Below, piece by piece: positions 25,895 to 33,045 of a DNA stretch of 33,692 nucleotides. The first letter of the stretch is position 1. Each line of letters begins with the position of its first letter. The position numbers and the translations under genes were made by a program. This DNA is from Desulfotignum sp. (GTDB lineage Bacteria; Desulfobacterota; Desulfobacteria; Desulfobacterales; Desulfobacteraceae). The stretch spans positions 1 to 33,692 of the forward strand of contig JAABTO010000017.1 in the NCBI GenBank assembly GCA_011389835.1, read 5' to 3'. The notes under the pieces were generated by a model. That model ran no database searches. It was given only the letters and a program-made list of their open reading frames with translations, and was not told where the DNA came from.

Positions 25895-26260
25895 ATGGAA
25901 AAAATACTGATTGTCGGATGTAAAAAAGCCATGGATGATGTCTGCATCGGGTGCAGCAGATGCCTGGTGGGGTTCAACAGAAAAGCGGGTGAATTCAATC
26001 GATACAAAGACACGGATGCTGAAATCACAGGGCTGCTGAACTGCGGGGACTGCCCCGGCGCGACCATTGTGACGCGCCTGGCCCAGGTAAACCTCTGGAA
26101 CTCCCCCATGGGAGAAAAAGTCACAAAGATTCATATCGGCCCGTGCATCACAGATCACTGTCCCCACAAAGATGTGATCGTCAATAAAATTAAAGCCAAA
26201 GCCGGTGTCGAAGTGATCGAAGGCGCCCATCCCTACAAACCGGATAATATCTTTGCCTGA
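25895..26260 (+). CDS. CGGC-domain cysteine-rich protein
   Basis: 121-aa protein resembling the CGGC-domain family of anaerobes. Cysteines sit in a repeated pattern: VGCKK (Cys9), DVCIGCSRC (about 17-23), LNCGDCPGA (about 49-55; the eponymous CGGC is CGDC here) and GPCITDHCPH (about 85-93). These could bind a metal or Fe-S cluster. The family has no settled function. AAAGGAAAAAAC precedes the ATG. First gene of a three-gene unit behind the -24/-12 promoter, followed by an FmdB-like zinc ribbon and a NifU-like scaffold. Confidence 0.75.
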   Translation: MEKILIVGCKKAMDDVCIGCSRCLVGFNRKAGEFNRYKDTDAEITGLLNCGDCPGATIVTRLAQVNLWNSPMGEKVTKIHIGPCITDHCPHKDVIVNKIKAKAGVEVIEGAHPYKPDNIFA

Positions 26261-26279
26261 TTGTTAAAGGAGAGATCCC

Positions 26280-26534
26280 ATGCCTTTGTTTGATTTTATA
26301 TGTAATGACTGCGGCCGGGTCAGCGAACTGCTCATTGTTCAAACCGGGGATGAACCCAGGTGCACCGCCTGCAAAAGCACCAACCTGAGCAAACAGATAT
26401 CAGCCCATTCCGCCATGTCCGGCCCGGCAAAAATGAGAAAACCCGGGCTGGGAGATACAGCCTGCTGCGGCTCTACACCCGGTCAGGCTTCTGGATGCGC
26501 AGGTCCTGGAAGCTGCTGTGGCAAGGCGTTCTGA
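26280..26534 (+). CDS. FmdB-family zinc-ribbon protein
   Basis: 84-aa protein with an N-terminal FmdB/CxxC zinc ribbon: FICNDCGRVSELL (Cys8, Cys11) and PRCTACKSTNLSKQ (about 30-43). The C-terminal tail holds further cysteines (TACCGSTPG, GCAGPGSCCGKAF), commonly seen in FmdB-like proteins of sulfate reducers and of unknown use. AAAGGAGAG lies before the ATG. It lies 19 bp after the CGGC gene and two bases before the NifU-like start, so the three genes are tightly linked. Confidence 0.88.
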   Translation: MPLFDFICNDCGRVSELLIVQTGDEPRCTACKSTNLSKQISAHSAMSGPAKMRKPGLGDTACCGSTPGQASGCAGPGSCCGKAF

Positions 26535-26536
26535 CC

Positions 26537-26977
26537 ATGGATAAACTGGATGCATTTTTGGATAATCTTCAGAATGAAATTTTCGAAGAAGCCAGGCAGG
26601 CGCTTGGTGAAAAAGGATTCCAGCGGTGGCGGAACCCCAGATTCGGCGGCCGGATGGAAAATCCTGACGGCCATGGCCGTGTGACCGGGGAATGCGGAGA
26701 TACCATGGAAATCTTTTTGAAGTTTAAGGACAACCGGGTATCTCACGCCTCCTATGTCACGAACGGGTGCGCTTCCAGTGCCATTAGCGGATCCTTTGCC
26801 GCCGAACTGACCCTGGGAAAAGACCCGGATGAACTCACAGACATTACAGATGAAACGGTCCTGGAAACCATTGGCAGATTACCGGAAAAGGACCAGCACT
26901 GTGCCGGTCTTGCCGCAAGGACCGTCCAGGACGCACTGAATGATTACATGATCCGGCATCGGGACTGCAAACAATAA
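26537..26977 (+). CDS. NifU/IscU-like Fe-S cluster scaffold protein
   Basis: 146-aa protein with the NifU N-terminal/IscU fold. The three scaffold cysteines are present in context: GECGDTMEIFLKF (Cys53, with Asp55), NGCASSAISGS (Cys78) and DQHCAGLAARTV (Cys122, preceded by His121 as in IscU). NPRFGGRMENPDGHG near residue 33 also fits. The start is ATG 26537, two bases after the FmdB stop; an earlier open frame only overlaps fmdB. No cysteine desulfurase is adjacent, so it is probably an accessory scaffold or carrier with the CGGC and FmdB partners rather than the housekeeping IscU. Confidence 0.85.
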   Translation: MDKLDAFLDNLQNEIFEEARQALGEKGFQRWRNPRFGGRMENPDGHGRVTGECGDTMEIFLKFKDNRVSHASYVTNGCASSAISGSFAAELTLGKDPDELTDITDETVLETIGRLPEKDQHCAGLAARTVQDALNDYMIRHRDCKQ

Positions 26978-27006
26978 CGCTCCCAATGTAAGGAACGTGT
27001 GGTGCC

Positions 27007-27035
27007 GATTCCGGAGGTGAAAGTCCTCCGGAATC
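27007..27035. terminator. Perfect hairpin between convergent genes
   Basis: An 11-bp perfect stem (27007-27017 with 27025-27035; GATTCCGGAGG arm) and a 7-base loop in the 74-bp gap between the NifU-like and M23-like stops. There is no U-run on either strand, so it may serve both sides as a Rho-assisted or protective 3' structure. Confidence 0.6.
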
Positions 27036-27051
27036 ATTGACGGGTTGTCTG

Positions 27052-27714
27052 CTAAATTCTGAACAGGGACAGTGGAGATGGACAAAGCTGGTCCATGACC
27101 GCCAGGTCGTTCTTTGAACAATAGCCTTTGGACACCCAGCCGTTTTCAAATCCTTTCTGCGTGATGACCTGCAGATGGGTGTGAAAGAACCAGTTGCCGT
27201 TTTCATGAAAATCACCGATGTGTGCAAACACATCTCCGGCGGCAAACCGGTCTCCGGGCGCCGGCAGCTTTTCTTTGTTCAGGTGGCCGTACAAACTGTA
27301 AAAGGTGTCGAATGCGGGGCTGTCGTGCCGCAGCAGCACATTGCCGCCGTAGTTGCCCGGGCCTTCTTCATATCCGCTTTCCTGGACCACACTGTCCAAT
27401 GGGGCACAAACCGGGGTTCCCAGAGGGACGATGATATCCAGCCCCAGGTGAAAATACCGCTGTTCCTCCCGCATCTGGGGGTACTTGGACAGGATGGCTT
27501 CCCGGTCTTCCAGGTAGGAGGCCAGCCCCCAGGTATGCTGTTGTGACATGGTATGGTCCAGCCAGCGTTGAAACGCCGGCTGGTCTGCAATATCCACTTC
27601 ATCAAACACCTTTGATCCCACAGACAGATCCACGATCAGCGGGTTTCCGGTCAATCCTGTGAACACCGGTACAATTTCAATATTCTCGCAATACGCAATA
27701 TACGGGTATTTCAT
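27052..27714 (-). CDS. M23/LytM-fold protein without signal peptide
   Basis: 220-aa protein. The C-terminal LytM fold (about 85-185) has the complete metal site: HLGLD (His89, Asp93) and HTH (His178, His180), plus YSLYGHL (His144) and the strand pattern PLGTPVCAPLDSVV typical of M23 peptidases. The N-terminus (MKYPYIAYCENIEIVPVF) is not a signal peptide and no membrane segment is seen, which is odd for a cell-wall hydrolase. M23-like domains fused to class III aminotransferases and kinases in amine metabolism give a precedent for a cytoplasmic role. It starts 15 bp after the tandem KamA stop, as last gene of the minus-strand operon. Confidence 0.82.
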   Translation of the reverse strand: MKYPYIAYCENIEIVPVFTGLTGNPLIVDLSVGSKVFDEVDIADQPAFQRWLDHTMSQQHTWGLASYLEDREAILSKYPQMREEQRYFHLGLDIIVPLGTPVCAPLDSVVQESGYEEGPGNYGGNVLLRHDSPAFDTFYSLYGHLNKEKLPAPGDRFAAGDVFAHIGDFHENGNWFFHTHLQVITQKGFENGWVSKGYCSKNDLAVMDQLCPSPLSLFRI

Positions 27715-27729
27715 GCTGAAATGTCCTTT

Positions 27730-30198
27730 TCAGGAAACCACAAAGTCATTGGTTTTGATCAGTCCGGGGATGGATACCACGGGGTGACCGTTTTCTGAAA
27801 TCCGGGTGCCGTCCGGAAACTTAAATTCCGGTGCCATCGATGTATAATACGCCTGATCATAACAGCGCAGTTCCACGCTTACGGCGTCTCCCTGCCGGAT
27901 CATGAAGGATGTCAGTCCATAGTCCGCTTCTCCTAAAGGCGTGGCAATGATGTACCGGGGGATTTCACGGCCGGACCCTTCTCTTCGGACCATGGTGGCG
28001 ATATCCACGACATCGTAGGAATCGACGGGATGGGCCGCGTTCCAGGATATCTGGACGGGCAGGCCGGCCACGTAAAGGTGATGGAATTCGATGCCGGCGC
28101 ATCTCAGGGCATAGGCCAGGTCATGAATCGAAGTGTCTTTGTCGTTGACCCCGCCCAGCAGCGGCACATTGGCATACACGGTGATGCCCTTGTGGTTCAG
28201 GCGGCGGGTGACAAGCGTGTGATCCGGAGTCAGATCCGATGTCGTCACAAACCAGGTTTCGATTTCCAGCCGCAGCGGTGACACCACGGATAGTTTGTTC
28301 ACCTCTCCGAGAAAACCGACCCTGGCGTCTGTGAACGCCATGGGATCTGTAGCCAGTGTCATGGAGCAGATGCGCAGGGCATTGACATGGGGGATACGCG
28401 ACATCCGGTCTGCGATCCGGCGGATATCAAAAAGATAGTCCAAAGCTTCGCCGTTGATCAGCACATCCGTGATCCGGGGATCATCGGCAATATAGGCGAA
28501 TTCAGCCTCATCGGCCCAGGGCAGAATGCTCACCCGGGTTTCATGGAGGCGTGACACGCCATCCAGGCTGGTATCCACGATGGAACCTGTGTTCTGGACG
28601 GTGTCAACCAAAGCGGTTTTCAGCCGATCCACTTCCTCGGGCAGCGCGTCTGGGTTGACCGGTGCGGTTTTTTCGGGCCGGTTGCCTACCAGATAGTCGT
28701 CATTGCCGATTTTTGCCATGTACTGAATATCAATGGTGCCTTCGGCGTTGACCCGCACATTGGTCAATGAATTGGCCAGGGGTGCAAACGCCTTGAAATA
28801 TTCCGGGGTGTAGGGGGTGCGGATCCAGACGAAATAATCCTGGTTTTCCACTTTTTCCACGGCCCATCCGCTGGAGAACCAGTCCATTTTGCCGATGGGG
28901 GTGGCTGTGCAGATCCGGGGGATCACCCGGTCAGACAGGTGTGCCCGCAGATGCAGGGCGATATCGATGCCGTCGGACAGCGGTTTCCAGTAAATGGAGT
29001 TGCCGTGAATGGGGCTGCACGGGATATAGATATAGTGCAGCTCGGCCCCGGCTCCCCGCAGCAGGCCGAACAGTCTCACCAGCTCCGGGCCGGTGTCGTT
29101 GCAGTCGCTTAAAAACGGGGTCTGGACATACACGGCCACCCCATGGTTCACCAGGTCGGTGATGATGTCCAGGCTTTCCGGGGAGACTTCGTCGGGATGG
29201 ATGAAATGGGTGGCCACTTCAATACGTTTGCCGACCCGGTTCAGTTCCAGGCTTTTCTGTTTGATGTATTTGAGATATTCCCCTTCTTTTTCCAGAAACA
29301 GGTCCGGATAATAGGCAATGGAACGGGTGGCCAAACGCAGGGTCTGGACATGATCCACCTCCTTGAGTCCGTCAATGGCGGCTTCCATGTTTTTTCTGTT
29401 CAGAAAAGGATCGCCCCCGGTAATCACGATTTCCTTGATAGCCGGGGATGAGCGCACATGATCCACGGCCTTCATCACCGCTTTGGGGGTGGGGTTTTTT
29501 TCGTTCCGGGAATCCTTGTGTTTCCGGAAACAGAACCGGCAGTAGACCGGGCAGCTCATGTTGAGCAGAAAGATCACCCGGTTCTGATACATCTGTTCCA
29601 GGAGCCCCTCATGGAACTGGCCGATCCAGGTGTTGGTGTGACCGACATTGTCCAGTTCCTCCACAAACGGCAGATACTGGTAAGCCACGTCCCTGGAAAC
29701 CATCATCTGCCGGATGGTGTGCCGGGACAGGCGTACCGGATATTTTTCAATGACCTTCTGGATATCATCCCGATCGGATTCCGGGATGTTGTGGTTGGTC
29801 AGGGAGATGAGCTGGTCCGTATTTCTGACCGACACATATCCGTGGCCGGGAATCACCTGTTCCAGAAAGGCCACCAGCAGAATATGGGGCAGGGTCACAC
29901 CGTTCAGTTCCAGCGTCTGACCGTCGCCTGCGGCAATGGCGGATAGAACGGTTTTAAAAAAATCTTCAGGATACCCTTCAAACCCTGTGGCAGCCAGCAG
30001 ATTCTCCCATTTGGCCTGGCCACTGCCCTGTTTGATGATATCGGCGAATTCGCTGCCGCAGAACTGGGCATTGCCGTATATTTCCAGAAATGTCCGGGCT
30101 CCTTCCTCCAGTCGGGAAAGCAGCACTGTTTTTTGTTCCCCGGAATATTCGAACCGGATGTCCAGGGAGGTGTCTGATATGTTTCTGTCTGTTTTCAT
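27730..30198 (-). CDS. Tandem KamA-family radical SAM protein (active barrel plus degenerate second barrel)
   Basis: 822-aa protein, about twice the usual length of lysine 2,3-aminomutase-like proteins. The first barrel (about 205-440) has the radical SAM motif SCPVYCRFC (Cys216, Cys220, Cys223), the GGDP SAM motif (261-264) and TATPIGK (Lys437), where KamA has its PLP lysine motif PGGGGK. A second segment (about 565-760) realigns with it strand by strand: IPHVNALRICSM, HKGITVYANVPLLGGVND and IATPLGEADY, but has no CxxxCxxC, NGEA in place of GGDP and Glu757 in place of the lysine. The start ATG 30198 is one base after the upstream stop. The acidic residue next to the PLP motif in KamA is not conserved (TATP), so a substrate other than lysine is likely. 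Confidence 0.85.
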   Translation of the reverse strand: MKTDRNISDTSLDIRFEYSGEQKTVLLSRLEEGARTFLEIYGNAQFCGSEFADIIKQGSGQAKWENLLAATGFEGYPEDFFKTVLSAIAAGDGQTLELNGVTLPHILLVAFLEQVIPGHGYVSVRNTDQLISLTNHNIPESDRDDIQKVIEKYPVRLSRHTIRQMMVSRDVAYQYLPFVEELDNVGHTNTWIGQFHEGLLEQMYQNRVIFLLNMSCPVYCRFCFRKHKDSRNEKNPTPKAVMKAVDHVRSSPAIKEIVITGGDPFLNRKNMEAAIDGLKEVDHVQTLRLATRSIAYYPDLFLEKEGEYLKYIKQKSLELNRVGKRIEVATHFIHPDEVSPESLDIITDLVNHGVAVYVQTPFLSDCNDTGPELVRLFGLLRGAGAELHYIYIPCSPIHGNSIYWKPLSDGIDIALHLRAHLSDRVIPRICTATPIGKMDWFSSGWAVEKVENQDYFVWIRTPYTPEYFKAFAPLANSLTNVRVNAEGTIDIQYMAKIGNDDYLVGNRPEKTAPVNPDALPEEVDRLKTALVDTVQNTGSIVDTSLDGVSRLHETRVSILPWADEAEFAYIADDPRITDVLINGEALDYLFDIRRIADRMSRIPHVNALRICSMTLATDPMAFTDARVGFLGEVNKLSVVSPLRLEIETWFVTTSDLTPDHTLVTRRLNHKGITVYANVPLLGGVNDKDTSIHDLAYALRCAGIEFHHLYVAGLPVQISWNAAHPVDSYDVVDIATMVRREGSGREIPRYIIATPLGEADYGLTSFMIRQGDAVSVELRCYDQAYYTSMAPEFKFPDGTRISENGHPVVSIPGLIKTNDFVVS

Positions 30199-30199
30199 G

Positions 30200-30523
30200 T
30201 TACGCCTCTTTTGCCTTGTATAAATAATAGACCGTTTCTCTGGGAAAACCGTATCCCATGACCTGGCCCAAAACTTCATCTTCATTGCCCGTCCCGATGC
30301 ACACCACCAGATACTCTCTTTGAAGGCCTTCGTCCACCACCTTTTTCCAGGTAAAGGCGTTGGCTTCAAAATAGGCATATGCCATGTGAGACGGATCAAA
30401 AATGGATTCTTCTCCCAGTGTCAAATCGTTTTCAAAAATGATGTAGCTGGCCCCTGGATCCAGCGTCTTTTTGATCCCCATGAAACTGCCGTGGATGGGG
30501 CGCTCATGTAACGGCTTTGTCAC
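30200..30523 (-). CDS. Conserved-looking 107-aa protein of unknown function
   Basis: No family recognised. 107 aa with mixed alpha/beta character, no signal peptide, no membrane segment and two notable stretches: YIIFENDLTLGEESIFDPSH and EYLVVCIGTGNEDEVLGQVMGYGFPRETVYYLYK, which reads like a small alpha/beta fold. The start is uncertain: a GTG at 30523 lies 13 nt after AGGAGG, further than usual, and an ATG at 30481 (MGIKKTLD) lacks a site. It ends one base before the KamA start, so a partner or chaperone role for that enzyme is plausible. It sits 101 bp after the ABC ATPase gene on the same strand. Confidence 0.7.
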   Translation of the reverse strand: MTKPLHERPIHGSFMGIKKTLDPGASYIIFENDLTLGEESIFDPSHMAYAYFEANAFTWKKVVDEGLQREYLVVCIGTGNEDEVLGQVMGYGFPRETVYYLYKAKEA

Positions 30524-30624
30524 TGGATGTTCATATCCTCCTGTATTATGCGCACGTCTCCTGTCAGAACGGTGCAGGGTTCCCCGCTCTATCTTGAAAT
30601 GTCAGAAAAAACGTCTGGTTTAAG

Positions 30625-31722
30625 TTATTGCTTCAACAATCGGCAATGGAACGGATCCACCCGGATATAAACCTCTTCTCCCCGGCGATACGGGGTTCGT
30701 TTGACAAAATTGATCACATGCAGCAGCTGACCGTCGGCAATTTCCACGAAATAACTGACCTCTCCCCCCATATAGCTGCGGTCCTTGATTTTGCCGAAAA
30801 AATAATTCATCCCTTCTTCTTTGATGAAATCTTCTTTATTCCCCAGGGTCATCTTCTGCGCCCGGATTACGATTTCAGCGTTTTCTGACACCTCGAATTC
30901 CCCCACCGGGCTGGCCAGGCAGGTGCTGCCGTCCGCCAGTTCCACCTCATAATTTCCGTTTTTACGGGTTTTCACCTGTGCTTTCAGAAAATTGGAATGG
31001 CCCAGAAAATCCGCCACAAAATGGTTGATAGAATTGTTATAGACCTCTTCAGGCTCTCCCTGCTGCTGGATAAAGCCTTCTTTCATCACCACCACCTTGT
31101 CGGACATGGACAATGCTTCTCTCTGGTCATGGGTGACAAAAATCGTGGTGACCCCCAACTCCATCTGGAGATTGTCAATCTCCCGGCGCATGTCTTCTCT
31201 CAGGTTCTCATCCAGGGCCGACAACGGTTCATCCATGAGCAGCACGTCCGGCTCGATCACAATGGCCCGGGCCAGGGCGATGCGCTGCTGCTGGCCGCCT
31301 GACAGCTGTGAGGGCATCCGGCTTCCCACCCCCGGCAACCGAACGGTTTCCAAAGCTTTTTCCACCTTTTCTTTCATCACTGTTTTGGACACATCCCGGT
31401 ATTTGAGGCCAAAGGCCACATTGTCAAAAATCGTTTTATGGGGAAACAACGCATAGTTCTGGAATATCATGCCCAGGTTACGCTTGTGGATGGGTGTGTC
31501 GTTAATGCGCTTTCCCTTGATGAAGATATCCCCCCGGGTAGGGGGTTCAAGTCCGGCCAGCATCCGGAGCAAGGTGGTTTTCCCGCAACCGGAGGGGCCC
31601 AGCAGTGTAACAAAGGATCCTTCGGGGATATCCAGATCCATGGGCTGCACTGCCACCAGATCACCAAACCGTTTTTCAATGCCCTTGAATCTGACAAAGG
31701 CCGGGTCTTTTGCGTGTGCCAA
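30625..31722 (-). CDS. PotA-like ABC transporter ATP-binding protein
   Basis: 365-aa ATPase of the spermidine/putrescine/iron/betaine importer class. It has Walker A GPSGCGKTT (about 42-50), Q-loop FQNYALFPH, signature LSGGQQQR (about 139-146), Walker B DVLLMDEP (about 159-166), switch His in VTHDQ (about 197-201) and a C-terminal TOBE regulatory domain (about 285-360). The start is the TTG at 31722 with GGGAG upstream. A 26-bp perfect palindrome lies just before it in the gap behind the solute-binding gene. The order permease - binding protein - ATPase - unknown - KamA suggests the imported amine feeds the radical SAM enzyme; that is inference. Confidence 0.92.
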   Translation of the reverse strand: MAHAKDPAFVRFKGIEKRFGDLVAVQPMDLDIPEGSFVTLLGPSGCGKTTLLRMLAGLEPPTRGDIFIKGKRINDTPIHKRNLGMIFQNYALFPHKTIFDNVAFGLKYRDVSKTVMKEKVEKALETVRLPGVGSRMPSQLSGGQQQRIALARAIVIEPDVLLMDEPLSALDENLREDMRREIDNLQMELGVTTIFVTHDQREALSMSDKVVVMKEGFIQQQGEPEEVYNNSINHFVADFLGHSNFLKAQVKTRKNGNYEVELADGSTCLASPVGEFEVSENAEIVIRAQKMTLGNKEDFIKEEGMNYFFGKIKDRSYMGGEVSYFVEIADGQLLHVINFVKRTPYRRGEEVYIRVDPFHCRLLKQ

Positions 31723-31755
31723 ACCAGTGTTCTCCCGTTTTGTTTATGGAAAGGC

Positions 31756-31781
31756 CCCCGGCAGTCGATCGACTGCCGGGG
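31756..31781. repeat. Perfect 26-bp palindrome between binding-protein and ATPase genes
   Basis: A fully self-complementary 26-mer (arm CCCCGGCAGTCGA, centre at 31768/31769), seen directly. In RNA it would form a very stable stem next to the binding-protein stop. Such structures commonly stabilise the abundant binding-protein message in ABC operons; no U-run follows on the minus strand, so it is not a classical terminator. Confidence 0.75.
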
Positions 31782-31809
31782 TGCCCGGTTCATTAAGATT
31801 CAGGGGGGC

Positions 31810-32970
31810 TTAGGCACCGGCCATAATCCGGTCCCATTTTTCCGCCCATTCCAGCTGGTGTTTGTTCCAGTAGGCCGGATCCGCAAACAGATATCCATTG
31901 AGCTTGCCCGTGGGATCAAACGCCGGCAGTTTTTTAACATCCTCAGGCATCTCCACTTTGGTGGGGTCCAGTGCCGGCGGATATTTCTGTCCCTGGGCCA
32001 CGGCAATGGCCGCATCGGGTTCCAGCATGAAATTGAGCAGCTGCTGGGCCACTTCCAGGTCCGTGCCCTTGAGCACATACATGTATTCCATCCATGAATA
32101 GGTGCCGTCCGGGGCCAGGTATCCGATGGGGTGTCCTTGCTCCTGGAGAGCCGCTACCCGACCGGACCATGCCACAGTGGCGGAAATTTCACCATTGGCC
32201 AGCAGACTCATGAGTTCTGATCCGGATGCCCAGTATTTTTTCATCATGCCCCGCTGTTCTGTCAACACATCCCATACCGCATCCACATCCGTGATGTTAT
32301 TGGGGCTTTGACCGGTGTGCAGGGCCGCGTACCACATGTTGGTTCTGAAATCCCCGCCCCAGGAGCCCAGTTTGCCTTTCAGGCTTTTGTCATAGAGCAG
32401 AGATGCGCCTAGTTTTTCCGCTTTTTCCTTGGAAATATCGTTTGTGTTATAAGCGATCCCGGTCTGGCCAAGGTCATAGGGAACTGCTGACAAAGTCCCA
32501 TTTGTGATGCCCCGCAGGGTGTCGGTCATTTTGGTCATGACATTCTTGAGATTGGGAATTTTGCTTTCATCCAGGACCACACCGAATCCCAGGTCTGTGT
32601 ACCGGGCATAATCATACACCGCACTCAGATGGGCGATATTGAATTCCCCTCCGGGCGGATAGGAGGCTTTGACCTGGGTTAAAAACGCATCCATACCGGT
32701 GAAGGCCGCATCAATGACCTCGATGCCGGTGGCCTTGGTAAAGGGATCAAAGGCAAATTTACGCAATGCTTCTGATGTGGTGCCTCCCCAGGAATGACAG
32801 GTAATGGATTTGCTGGCAAAGGCATTGCCCATCAGACCGAATGGTCCGCCTGCCAACCCTAAAGCGGCGCCTGCAATGCCGGCGAATTTGACAAAATCCC
32901 GCCGGGTGATGTTTCCTTCCAGATAGTTTTGATACACATCATCCAGCCGTTTTTTCAATTCTTCTCCCAT
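31810..32970 (-). CDS. PotD-like extracellular solute-binding protein, Tat-exported
   Basis: 386-aa periplasmic binding protein of the polyamine/Fe-type family. The twin-arginine motif NITRRDFVKFAG (Arg23, Arg24) and a hydrophobic segment to about residue 52 (GNAFA) mark a Tat signal. The mature part starts with KSITCHSWGGTTSEALRKFAFDPFTKATGIEV, as in PotD/SBP_bac_8-type proteins, and contains GTLSAVPYDLGQTGIAYNT and NGEISATVAWSGRVAALQEQGHPIGYLAPDGTYSWMEY. AAGGAG lies eight bases before the ATG. Ligand class: polyamine or another small cationic or zwitterionic amine; not decidable by eye. It lies between the permease and the ATPase. Confidence 0.92.
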   Translation of the reverse strand: MGEELKKRLDDVYQNYLEGNITRRDFVKFAGIAGAALGLAGGPFGLMGNAFASKSITCHSWGGTTSEALRKFAFDPFTKATGIEVIDAAFTGMDAFLTQVKASYPPGGEFNIAHLSAVYDYARYTDLGFGVVLDESKIPNLKNVMTKMTDTLRGITNGTLSAVPYDLGQTGIAYNTNDISKEKAEKLGASLLYDKSLKGKLGSWGGDFRTNMWYAALHTGQSPNNITDVDAVWDVLTEQRGMMKKYWASGSELMSLLANGEISATVAWSGRVAALQEQGHPIGYLAPDGTYSWMEYMYVLKGTDLEVAQQLLNFMLEPDAAIAVAQGQKYPPALDPTKVEMPEDVKKLPAFDPTGKLNGYLFADPAYWNKHQLEWAEKWDRIMAGA

Positions 32971-33045
32971 TGTCTTCTCCTTTGTCTCTCACGTTAAAAT
33001 ACCGAATGCACACCGACCCCAAAGCCGGGTGCTGTCATATTCGAT

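Noticed and set aside
30199-30399. Upstream extension of the KamA frame to 30399
   Set aside because: It lies inside the 107-aa gene in another frame, has no family similarity, and ATG 30198 directly follows the upstream stop.
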